Below are positions 1 to 6,172 of a stretch of 11,977 bases of DNA, one piece after another; positions within the stretch are counted from its first letter, which is position 1, and the number at the start of each line of letters is the position of its first letter. The DNA comes from Pseudomonadota bacterium (GTDB taxonomy: Bacteria; Pseudomonadota; Alphaproteobacteria; Rhizobiales; Methylopilaceae), in contig JAEWEX010000078.1 in assembly GCA_023389135.1 (NCBI GenBank), positions 1-11,977 of the forward strand, given 5' to 3'. Position numbers and translations under genes: made by a program. The notes under the pieces were generated by a model. That model saw only the letters and a list, made by a program, of their open reading frames with translations. It was not told where the DNA came from and did not search any database.

Positions 1-451
1 CCTTCAGGTAGCTCGGCGCGAAGCGCGAGGCCGGGAAGATCTTCAGCGCCCGGGCGCCGGACCGCACCGCCAGCAGCGCCTCCGTGGGCGTCAGGCAGCC
101 GATCACGGGGACGAGGCCCCGCGCGACGCCGCGCGCGATCACCGCGGCGTCGGTGTTGGGCGTGACCATGAGGCGCGCGCCGGTGTCGGCCAGCCGGTCC
201 GCATCCTCCGCGGCGAGAACGGTGCCGGCGCCCGCCAGCACGCCCTGCGGGCAGTGCGCCACCAGCCGCGCGATGCTGGCGAAGGGGTCCGGCGAGTTGA
301 GCGGCACCTCGATCATGCGGAAGCCCGCGCCGATCAGGGCGTCGGCAACCGCCACGATCTCGCCCGGCGTGACGCCGCGCAGCACGGCCACCAGCGGCAG
401 CTCCGCCATGGCGCGGCCGAAGGCGTCGGGCGGGGGCGCGGCGGGCGTCAA
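1..451 (-). CDS. dgoA: 2-dehydro-3-deoxy-6-phosphogalactonate aldolase, C-terminus cut by window edge
   Basis: This cytosolic class I aldolase splits 2-keto-3-deoxy-6-phosphogalactonate into pyruvate and glyceraldehyde 3-phosphate, the last step of the De Ley-Doudoroff galactonate route. The 150 visible residues carry VAVLRGVTP (21-29), IEVPLNSP (47-54), GAGTV (74-78), VTPN (96-99) and ALKIFP (135-140). K137 is the expected Schiff-base lysine and E48 the catalytic acid. Their 89-residue spacing equals that of E37 and K126 in E. coli DgoA, as I remember it. About 55 C-terminal residues lie beyond the left edge. The TTG start at 451 overlaps the stop of the upstream dehydratase gene (ATTGA), which suggests translational coupling, and it keeps the [10 protein letters not shown] lead-in that I remember from rhizobial homologues. 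An ATG at 409 is the alternative start. The PLNSP and ALKIFP signatures favour the galactonate aldolase over the Eda type. Confidence 0.9.
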   Translation of the reverse strand, partial: MTPAAPPPDAFGRAMAELPLVAVLRGVTPGEIVAVADALIGAGFRMIEVPLNSPDPFASIARLVAHCPQGVLAGAGTVLAAEDADRLADTGARLMVTPNTDAAVIARGVARGLVPVIGCLTPTEALLAVRSGARALKIFPASRFAPSYLK

Positions 452-2256
452 TGGTTGTCCCGCGGCACGGGGAACTGGCGCGCGATGCGCCGGTAGCGGA
501 CGGCAGGCGTCAGCACCATGCCGTCGGCGAGCTGCTCCACCATGCCGCGCTGGATCTCCTGCCACGGCGTCTGGCTGGCGGGGAAGGCGTAGCCGCCGGC
601 GGCCTCCAGCTCGGCGCGGCGGCGGGCCAGTTCCTCCTGCGGCAGCAGGATGTCGGCGGTGCGCTTCCTGAGGTCGATGCGGACGCGGTCGCCGTTGCGC
701 AGCAGCGCCAGGTTGCCGCCGGCGGCGGCCTCCGGCGAGGCGTTGAGGATTGAGGGCGTGCCCGAGGTGCCGGACTGGCGGCCGTCGCCGATGCAGGGCA
801 GCGACAGCACGCCGCGGCGGATGAGCGCGGCCGGCGGCTGCATGTTCACCACCTCGGCGGCGCCGGGATAGCCGATGGGCCCGGTGCCGCGCATGACAAG
901 GATGGTGCGCTCGTCGATCCCGAGCGCCGGGTCGTCGATGGCGTGGTGGTAGTGCTCCGGACCGTCGAACACCGCCACGGGGCCCTCGAAGGCCTCCGGG
1001 TCGGCGGGGTCGGACAGGTAGCGGTCGGCGAACTCCTGCGAGATCACGCTGGTCTTCATGATCGCGGAGCCGAACAGGTTGCCCTTCAGGTTGAGGAAGC
1101 CGGCGCGCGCCTTCATGGGCTCGCCATAGGCGCGGATCACGCGCCGCTCCGCGGAGAAGCGCCCGCCCCAGTTGTCGCCCGCGGTGCGGCCGTTGACCGT
1201 GAGCGCGCCCCCGTGGATGCGGCCGGCCTGGATCAGTTCGGCCATGACGGCGGGCAGCCCGCCGGCGCGGTGGTACTCCTCGCCGAGATATTCTCCGGCG
1301 GGCTGCATGTTGACCAGCAGCGGCACGTCGAAGCCGACCCGCTCCCAGTCGTCGCAGGTCAGCTCGACGCCCACATGGCGGGCGATGGCGTTGAGGTGGA
1401 TCGGCGCATTGGTGGAGCCGCCGATGGCCGAACAGGCGGCGACGGCATTCTCGAACGCCTCCCGTGTCAGCACGTCTGAGGGACGCAGATCCTCCCACAC
1501 CATCTCGACCGCGCGGCGGCCGGTGTCGTAGGCGGCCTGGCCGCGCTCGCGATAGGGCGCGGGGATCGAGGCCTGGCCCGGCAGGCTCATGCCCAGCGCC
1601 TCGGCCATGGCGTTCATGGTGGAGGCGGTGCCCATGGTGTTGCAGTGGCCGTTGGAGGGCGCGGAGGTGCGCACGATCCGCAGGAACTCGTCATAGTCGA
1701 TGTCGCCGGCGGCGTGGCGCTCGCGCGCCTTCCACACGATGGTGCCCGAGCCCATGCGCTCCTCGCCCATCCAGCCGTTGAGCATCGGGCCGACATTGAG
1801 CGCGATCGCGGGGATGTCCACGGTGGCGGCGGCCATCAGCAGGGCGGGGGTGGTCTTGTCGCAGCCGGTGAGCAGCACGACGCCGTCCAGCGGGTAGCCG
1901 TACAGCACCTCCACCAGCGACAGGTAGGCGAGGTTGCGGTCGAGCGACGCGGTCGGGCGCTTGCCGGTCTCCTGGATCGGATGGCAGGGAAACTCGAACG
2001 CGACGCCCCCGGCCGCGGTGATGCCGTCGCGGACGCGCCGGGCGAGTTCCACATGGTGGCGGTTGCACGGCGACAGGTCGGAGCCGGTCTGGGCGATGCC
2101 GATGATCGGCTTGCCGCCCTGCAGTTCGTCGCCGGTCAGGCCGAAATTGAGGTACCGCTCGATGTAGAGCGCGGTCATGCCCGGGTTGTCGGGATTGTCG
2201 AACCACAACCGCGACCGAAGCTGTTCCGGCCCGATCCGGCGCCTGGCATCGCCCAT
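448..2256 (-). CDS. IlvD/Edd-family sugar-acid dehydratase, XylD (D-xylonate dehydratase)-like
   Basis: This 602-residue [2Fe-2S] enzyme removes water from an aldonate to give a 2-keto-3-deoxy acid in the cytosol. Visible signatures are [10 protein letters not shown] (56-65), GCDKTTPA (131-138), [12 protein letters not shown] (204-215), GGSTNA (279-284) and GDGRQSGT (490-497). Cluster ligands are C64, C132 and C205; their spacings of 68 and 73 match C59/C127/C200 of Rhizobium arabinonate dehydratase. K134 is the likely carbamylated metal ligand. The WFDNPD-MTALY N-terminus and TPWQEI C-terminus recall Caulobacter XylD rather than biosynthetic IlvD. The start at 2256 was chosen for its strong ribosome-binding site (GGAGGA at 2265-2270); an in-frame ATG at 2295 has none. 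The gene is followed directly by dgoA, so the substrate could be galactonate, fuconate or another aldonate instead of xylonate. The family is sure; the substrate is inferred. Confidence 0.9.
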   Translation of the reverse strand: MGDARRRIGPEQLRSRLWFDNPDNPGMTALYIERYLNFGLTGDELQGGKPIIGIAQTGSDLSPCNRHHVELARRVRDGITAAGGVAFEFPCHPIQETGKRPTASLDRNLAYLSLVEVLYGYPLDGVVLLTGCDKTTPALLMAAATVDIPAIALNVGPMLNGWMGEERMGSGTIVWKARERHAAGDIDYDEFLRIVRTSAPSNGHCNTMGTASTMNAMAEALGMSLPGQASIPAPYRERGQAAYDTGRRAVEMVWEDLRPSDVLTREAFENAVAACSAIGGSTNAPIHLNAIARHVGVELTCDDWERVGFDVPLLVNMQPAGEYLGEEYHRAGGLPAVMAELIQAGRIHGGALTVNGRTAGDNWGGRFSAERRVIRAYGEPMKARAGFLNLKGNLFGSAIMKTSVISQEFADRYLSDPADPEAFEGPVAVFDGPEHYHHAIDDPALGIDERTILVMRGTGPIGYPGAAEVVNMQPPAALIRRGVLSLPCIGDGRQSGTSGTPSILNASPEAAAGGNLALLRNGDRVRIDLRKRTADILLPQEELARRRAELEAAGGYAFPASQTPWQEIQRGMVEQLADGMVLTPAVRYRRIARQFPVPRDNH

Positions 2257-2264
2257 ATCAGCAG

Positions 2265-2270
2265 TCCTCC
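2265..2270 (-). promoter_or_regulatory. Ribosome-binding site fixing the XylD-like dehydratase start
   Basis: Read on the minus strand, GGAGGA sits 8 nt before the ATG at 2256. It is one of the few strong Shine-Dalgarno sequences in the window, and it decides against the longer in-frame start at 2295. Confidence 0.8.
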
Positions 2271-2335
2271 CGTGTTTTTCCGGCGCCCGGCACATGTCGC
2301 CATCCGCCGCCGATAAGCCAGCGATTTTCGCGCAC

Positions 2336-2397
2336 TTGCCGCGTCGCAGCAGAATTGCTGCTGCAACGCGTCATGCAGATTTGCTGCGTCGCAGTAG
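2336..2397. repeat. Two 17-bp direct repeats within imperfect dyads, candidate operators
   Basis: TTGCCGCGTCGCAGCAG (2336-2352) and TTGCTGCGTCGCAGTAG (2381-2397) match at 15 of 17 positions, and both differences are C to T. Their starts are 45 bp apart. The first also forms the left part of a near-palindrome: 2341-2352 pairs with 2358-2369 at 11 of 12 positions around the spacer AATTG. A weaker copy of that dyad (GCAG, ATTTG, CTGC) lies at 2375-2387. The block sits between the divergent dehydratase and regulator genes. It may bind a regulator, either the GntR protein encoded next door or another factor. The repeats are read directly; the function is inferred. Confidence 0.5.
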
Positions 2398-2417
2398 AGA
2401 AAGCGTATTCCCAGAAG

Positions 2418-2423
2418 CATAAT
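2418..2423 (+). promoter_or_regulatory. Possible -10 element (CATAAT) for the regulator/TRAP operon
   Basis: CATAAT matches the TATAAT consensus at five of six positions. Transcription would then start near 2430, almost on the first ATG of the regulator gene, giving a leaderless or nearly leaderless message. The sequence 17 bp upstream (TAGAGA, 2395-2400) is a poor -35, so this is tentative. A repressor on the adjoining palindrome (2422-2435) would block this start. Confidence 0.3.
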
Positions 2424-2435
2424 CATACGTATGAT
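2422..2435. promoter_or_regulatory. Perfect 14-bp palindrome, likely operator of the GntR-type regulator
   Basis: ATCATACGTATGAT is a perfect inverted repeat (ATCATAC plus GTATGAT) in the only region shared by the two divergent transcription units. It overlaps the first regulator start codon (2431) and a possible -10 element. FadR-type GntR dimers bind short AT-rich palindromes of this size, commonly in their own promoters, so autoregulation and control of the divergent pair is the simplest reading. The symmetry is certain; the ligand and binding protein are inferred. Confidence 0.6.
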
Positions 2436-3210
2436 GAATGTCATGCCGAAGTTGCGCACGCGCCACCAGGAAACCGTGGAAAGGATCGCCGGCTGGCTGG
2501 TCGGCGGCCGCTTCGGGCCGGGCGCGGCGCTGCCCAACGAGACCGAGATCGGCGCCGAGCTGGAGGTCAGCCGCACCGTGGTGCGCGAGGCCATGCGCAC
2601 GCTGGTGGCCAAGGGGATGGTGGCGGTGCGCCGCCGCCACGGCACCACCGTGCGGCCCGTGGAGGCCTGGAGCCTGTTCGACGCCCAGGTCATGGGCTGG
2701 CGGCTGAAGCAGGGCCTGTCGCCCCAGTTCATCGACGATCTCGTGCGGTTCCGGCTCGGCATCGAGCCGTTCGCCGCCGGGCTGGCCGCGGAAAATCCGG
2801 AGTTCGATCCCGCCGGCCTGGAGGCCGCCTATGGCCGCATGAGCGCGGCGGCGGCGGGCGAGGGCGACTGGCATGCGGCCGACCTCGACTTCCACCGCGC
2901 CATCCTGCTCGGTTCGCGCAACCAGTTCCTGCGCCATCTCGCCCCCATGATGGAGAACGCGCTCAGGGTGTCGTTCAGCCTGTCGGTGCTGAGCATGGAC
3001 AGCGCCCGGGCCTCGCTGCCGATGCACCGCGCGGTGGCCGACGCCATCCTCGACCGCGATCCGGAACGCGCCCGCCGCGCGCTTTCGGATCTCATCACGT
3101 CCGCCCGCGAGGACATCCGCGTGGGTCTGGAGCCGCCGCAACGAGAACACGCCGCCCGGAGGACGCCCGCCCATGGGAAAGGTGCTCGACTACCTGTTCC
3201 GACCGCTTGA
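2431..3210 (+). CDS. GntR-family transcriptional regulator, FadR subfamily, DgoR-like
   Basis: This is a DNA-binding repressor or activator of the sugar-acid genes. A winged helix-turn-helix spans about residues 10-76 (LPNETEIGAELEVSRTVVRE, 34-53, then GTTVRP, 71-76), and an all-helical FCD effector domain spans about 95-235 (DFHRAI, 153-158; MHRAVADAI, 198-206). The linker and start of the FCD domain (WSLFDAQVMGW, 80-90) resemble E. coli DgoR as I remember it. Where most FCD proteins have a fourth metal-binding His there is L221, and DgoR also appears to lack it. Possible starts are ATGs at 2431, 2434 and 2443. None has a Shine-Dalgarno sequence, so leaderless translation is possible. The 3' end overlaps the TRAP small permease by 38 nt. 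A palindrome on the start codon suggests autoregulation. The likely effector is the substrate or a pathway intermediate. Confidence 0.92.
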   Translation: MMNVMPKLRTRHQETVERIAGWLVGGRFGPGAALPNETEIGAELEVSRTVVREAMRTLVAKGMVAVRRRHGTTVRPVEAWSLFDAQVMGWRLKQGLSPQFIDDLVRFRLGIEPFAAGLAAENPEFDPAGLEAAYGRMSAAAAGEGDWHAADLDFHRAILLGSRNQFLRHLAPMMENALRVSFSLSVLSMDSARASLPMHRAVADAILDRDPERARRALSDLITSAREDIRVGLEPPQREHAARRTPAHGKGARLPVPTA

Positions 3211-3709
3211 GGTCCTGATCACGCTGCTGCTGGCCGGCATGGCGATCATGGTCTTCGGCAACGTGGTGCTGCGCTACGGCTTCAACTCGGGGATCAACAT
3301 TTCCGAGGAGTTGTCGCGCTACTTCTTCGTCTGGCTGACCTTCATCGGCGCCGTCGTCACGTTCCGCGAGCATGCGCATCTGGGGGTCGAGACGCTGGTG
3401 CGCCGGTTCGGCCGCGGCGGGCGGCTCGTGTGCATGGTGGCCTCCAACGCCATCATCATGCTGTGCGCGGGCGTGTTCTTCTGGGGCACCTGGAAGCAGT
3501 CCGCCATCAACGCCTCCATGGTGGCGCCGGTCACCGGCCTGTCGATGATCTACATCTACGGCATCGGCTTCTTCACCTCCGCCGGCGTGTTCCTGATCGC
3601 GGCGGCGCGGACGCTGAACATCCTCGCCGGCCGCGTCACCGAGGAGGACATCGGGCGCTTCGTCGGCGAGGGGGCCGAGGCGCAGGCGATCCGGGAGCGG
3701 GCGGAATGA
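3173..3709 (+). CDS. TRAP transporter small permease (DctQ family)
   Basis: This inner-membrane subunit of a tripartite ATP-independent periplasmic transporter joins the large permease to the binding protein during sodium-coupled uptake of an organic acid. Its 178 residues and four hydrophobic segments (about 12-36, 47-65, 86-107 and 124-149) fit the family. The signature VVLRYGFNSGINISEELSRY (31-50) followed by FVWLTFIGA (52-60) is typical DctQ. An AGGA about 10 nt upstream supports the ATG at 3173; the next in-frame Met falls inside the first membrane helix. The gene therefore begins within the regulator coding region (38-nt overlap, different frame). It ends in an ATGA overlap with the large permease gene. 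The polar tail after residue 152 is Glu/Arg-rich and probably cytoplasmic. Confidence 0.95.
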   Translation: MGKVLDYLFRPLEVLITLLLAGMAIMVFGNVVLRYGFNSGINISEELSRYFFVWLTFIGAVVTFREHAHLGVETLVRRFGRGGRLVCMVASNAIIMLCAGVFFWGTWKQSAINASMVAPVTGLSMIYIYGIGFFTSAGVFLIAAARTLNILAGRVTEEDIGRFVGEGAEAQAIRERAE

Positions 3710-4983
3710 CCATCGTCGTCTTCCTCGCCTCGCTGCTGGGCGCCATGGCGATCGGCGTGCCGGTGGCGTTCGCGCTGATGTTCTGCGGCATCGTGCTGAT
3801 GACCTACATGGGCATCTTCAACACCCAGATCGTCGCCCAGAACATGATCGCGGGGGCCGACACCTTCACGCTGCTCGCCATCCCGTTCTTCCTGCTGGCG
3901 GGCGAGCTCATGAATGCGGGCGGCCTGTCGCGGCGCATCGTGGAGTTCGCGGTGTCCTGCGTCGGCCACATCCGCGGCGGGCTCGGCATCGTCGCCATCA
4001 TCGCCGCCGTCATCATGGCGAGCCTGTCGGGCTCGGCCGCCGCCGACACCGCCGCGCTGGCCTCGATCCTGATCCCCATGATGCGCGACGCCGGCTACAA
4101 CGTGCCGCGCGCCGCCGGGCTGATGGCCGCGGGCGGCGTCATCGCCCCGGTGATCCCGCCCTCCATCGCCTTCATCATCTTCGGCGTCGCCGCCAACGTC
4201 TCCATCATCCAGCTGTTCATGGCCGGCATCGTGCCGGGCCTGATGATGGCGGCGTCGCTCGTCGTGACCTGGCTGATCGTGGTGCGGCGCGAGAAGGTCG
4301 CGGTGCTGCCGCGCCAGCCCATGTCGGTGCGGCTCCGGGCGACCGCGCGGGCGGGCTGGGCGCTGGTGATGCCGGTGATCGTGCTGGGCGGCATCCGCTT
4401 CGGCGTGTTCACGCCGACCGAGGCCGCGGTGGTCGCCGCCGTCTACGCCATGTTCGTGGGCCTGTTCATCTACCGCGAGCTGCACTGGCGCGACCTCTAC
4501 GGCGTGTTCCTGGCGGCGGCCAAGACCACCTCGGTGGTGCTGTTCCTGGTGGCCGCGGCGCTGGTGTCGGCCTGGCTGATCACCAGCGCCAACATCCCCG
4601 CCGAGATCGGCGGCTGGATCGAGCCGCTGATCGACCGGCCGAAGCTGCTGATGTTCGCCATCATGGTGCTGGTGCTGGTGGTGGGCACCGCGCTCGATCT
4701 CGCGCCCACCATCCTGATCCTGACGCCCGTGCTGATGCCGATCATCAAGATGGCGGGGATCGACCCGGTCTATTTCGGCGTGCTGTTCGTCATGAACACC
4801 TGCATCGGCCTGCTGACCCCGCCGGTCGGCATCGTGCTCAACGTGGTCAGCGGGGTCGCCAAGGTGCCGCTCGGCCAGGTCATCGGCGGCGTCATGCCGT
4901 TCCTCGCCGCGCAGGTCGCGGTGCTGTTCCTGCTGATCCTGTTCCCAGAGCTCGTGCTCGTGCCGCTCGCCTGGCTGAGATAG
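3706..4983 (+). CDS. TRAP transporter large permease (DctM family)
   Basis: This is the main translocating subunit of the TRAP system, 425 residues and hydrophobic almost throughout, with the dozen or so membrane segments usual for DctM. Visible family features are TFTLLAIPFFLLAGELMN near residues 53-70, SLSGSAAADTAAL in the first half, IAPVIPPSIAF, FTPTEAAVVAAVYA in the middle and LLTPPVGIVLNV near the end. These are the two inverted-repeat motif regions of the family. Translation probably begins by coupling, because its ATG overlaps the small permease stop (ATGA at 3706-3709); a GGGAG lies just upstream. Gene order Q-M-P is regular. Permeases say little about substrate; the neighbouring dehydratases, DgoK and DgoA point to a sugar acid. 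Confidence 0.96.
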   Translation: MTIVVFLASLLGAMAIGVPVAFALMFCGIVLMTYMGIFNTQIVAQNMIAGADTFTLLAIPFFLLAGELMNAGGLSRRIVEFAVSCVGHIRGGLGIVAIIAAVIMASLSGSAAADTAALASILIPMMRDAGYNVPRAAGLMAAGGVIAPVIPPSIAFIIFGVAANVSIIQLFMAGIVPGLMMAASLVVTWLIVVRREKVAVLPRQPMSVRLRATARAGWALVMPVIVLGGIRFGVFTPTEAAVVAAVYAMFVGLFIYRELHWRDLYGVFLAAAKTTSVVLFLVAAALVSAWLITSANIPAEIGGWIEPLIDRPKLLMFAIMVLVLVVGTALDLAPTILILTPVLMPIIKMAGIDPVYFGVLFVMNTCIGLLTPPVGIVLNVVSGVAKVPLGQVIGGVMPFLAAQVAVLFLLILFPELVLVPLAWLR

Positions 4984-5042
4984 CCGGTGCGGCGCGAAGC
5001 GAGAATGCCAAGACGACAGAACGTTCCAAAGGGAGGAAGACC

Positions 5043-6047
5043 ATGAAGACGATGACGGCGGCCCTCGCGGCCGTGACCTGCCTGGGCCTGGCCCTTCCGG
5101 CGGCGGCCCAGATCAGCGACCGCAACATCCGGGTCTCCAACGGCGTCAACGCCGACCATCCGGTCGGCAACGGCGTCAAGGCCATGACCGAGTGCATGGC
5201 GGAGAAGTCCGGCGGCAAGATGAAGCTGACAGCCTTCTGGGGCGGCGCGCTGGGCGGCGACCTGCAGGCGACCCAGGCGCTGCGCTCGGGCACCCAGGAG
5301 ATGGTCATCACCTCGACCTCGCCGCTGGTGGGCATCCTGCCCGCGCTCGGCGTGTTCGACCTGCCGTTCCTGTTCGCCGACGAGACCGAGGCGGACACCG
5401 TGCTCGACGGCGAGTTCGGCCAGTACATCTCCGACATGATGCCGGCGGTGGGCCTCGTGAACCTCGCCTACTGGGAGAACGGCTTCCGCAACCTGACCAA
5501 CTCCAAGCAGCCGGTCACCAAGTGGGAGGACTTCAACGGCATGAAGGTCCGGGTGATGCAGAACAACATCTTCCTGGACACCTTCTCCAACATGGGCGCC
5601 AACGCCACCCCCATGGCCTTCGGCGAGGTGTTCGCCGCGCTGGAGACCAAGGCCATCGACGCCCAGGAGAACCCGTTCGTCACCATCGAGACGTCCAAGT
5701 TCTTCGAGGTGCAGGAATATCTGTCGGTGACGCGCCACGCCTACACGCCGTTCATGGCGCTGTTCTCCAAGCCGATCTGGGACACCTACTCGGCCGAGGA
5801 GCAGAAGATCCTGCAGGACTGCGCCATCGTCGGCCGCGACGAGCAGCGCAAGGCCAGCCGGGCGCTGTCCGACAAGTCGCTGGAGAACGTCAAGAACGCC
5901 GGCATGAAGGTAAACGAGATCACGCCGGAGGAGCAGGCCCGCATGGTCGAGAAGGCCCAGGTGGTCTACGAGAAGCATGCCGGCACCATCGGCGAGGAGG
6001 TCGTCAAGCGCATGCGCGCCACCCTCGCCGAGATGCGCAAGAACTGA
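5043..6047 (+). CDS. TRAP transporter periplasmic solute-binding protein (DctP family)
   Basis: This protein captures the substrate in the periplasm and delivers it to the TRAP permease. It has 334 residues, usual for DctP. A signal peptide (basic start, hydrophobic 5-19) likely ends at ALPAAAQ, with cleavage around residue 22 or 23. NGMKVRVMQNNIF (165-177) contains R170, at the position of the arginine that salt-bridges substrate carboxylates in this family. FGEVFAALETKAIDAQENP (193-211) is the other hallmark. A strong GGGAGGA precedes the ATG after a 59-nt gap from the large permease gene. That strong ribosome site and the stem-loop behind the gene fit the need for more binding protein than permease. 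Substrate is inferred to be an aldonate such as galactonate; sequence alone cannot settle it. Confidence 0.95.
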   Translation: MKTMTAALAAVTCLGLALPAAAQISDRNIRVSNGVNADHPVGNGVKAMTECMAEKSGGKMKLTAFWGGALGGDLQATQALRSGTQEMVITSTSPLVGILPALGVFDLPFLFADETEADTVLDGEFGQYISDMMPAVGLVNLAYWENGFRNLTNSKQPVTKWEDFNGMKVRVMQNNIFLDTFSNMGANATPMAFGEVFAALETKAIDAQENPFVTIETSKFFEVQEYLSVTRHAYTPFMALFSKPIWDTYSAEEQKILQDCAIVGRDEQRKASRALSDKSLENVKNAGMKVNEITPEEQARMVEKAQVVYEKHAGTIGEEVVKRMRATLAEMRKN

Positions 6048-6068
6048 GGCATCCGCCTGCCATCGCGA

Positions 6069-6092
6069 CCGGGGGCGGCCCGACGCCCCCGG
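6069..6092 (+). other. GC-rich stem-loop behind the binding-protein gene
   Basis: CCGGGGGCG (6069-6077) pairs perfectly with CGCCCCCGG (6084-6092) around a 6-nt loop, 21 nt after the binding-protein stop codon. Only three T residues follow, so it is a weak terminator at best. It more likely stabilises the upstream message or lets only part of the transcripts continue. The right arm can instead pair with 6110-6118 (GACGCCCCC with GGGGGCGTC, nine base pairs), so the two structures exclude each other. Confidence 0.5.
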
Positions 6093-6172
6093 CCTTTCCA
6101 CAGGAGCCGGGGGGCGTCCCGCCGGACCCGGCCCGTCCTGCCGCCGAACGACCCGCACCACCGAGCCGCACG

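Noticed and set aside
2254..2295. Upstream ATG (2295) for the XylD-like dehydratase
   Set aside because: The 13 extra residues are unlike the family and the strong ribosome site lies just before 2256.
1645..2316. Long open frame on the plus strand opposite the XylD-like dehydratase
   Set aside because: It has no recognisable domains and a His/Gly/Arg/Ala-rich composition typical of antisense frames in high-GC DNA; the minus-strand gene is clearly conserved.
3556..4485. 309-residue minus-strand open frame opposite the TRAP permease
   Set aside because: It is extremely His/Asp/Arg-rich, as expected for the complement of a hydrophobic membrane protein gene; no domain is visible.
3430..4983. 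Longer start for the large TRAP permease
   Set aside because: The upstream residues are an out-of-frame reading of the small permease; the ATGA overlap at 3706 gives the family N-terminus.
5019..5026. GAACGTTC palindrome before the binding-protein gene
   Set aside because: Eight bases are too short to be meaningful in this length of sequence, and no second copy was noticed.
6069..6099. Rho-independent terminator after the binding-protein gene
   Set aside because: Only three T residues follow the stem and the downstream genes belong to the same pathway, so it is listed as a stem-loop instead.
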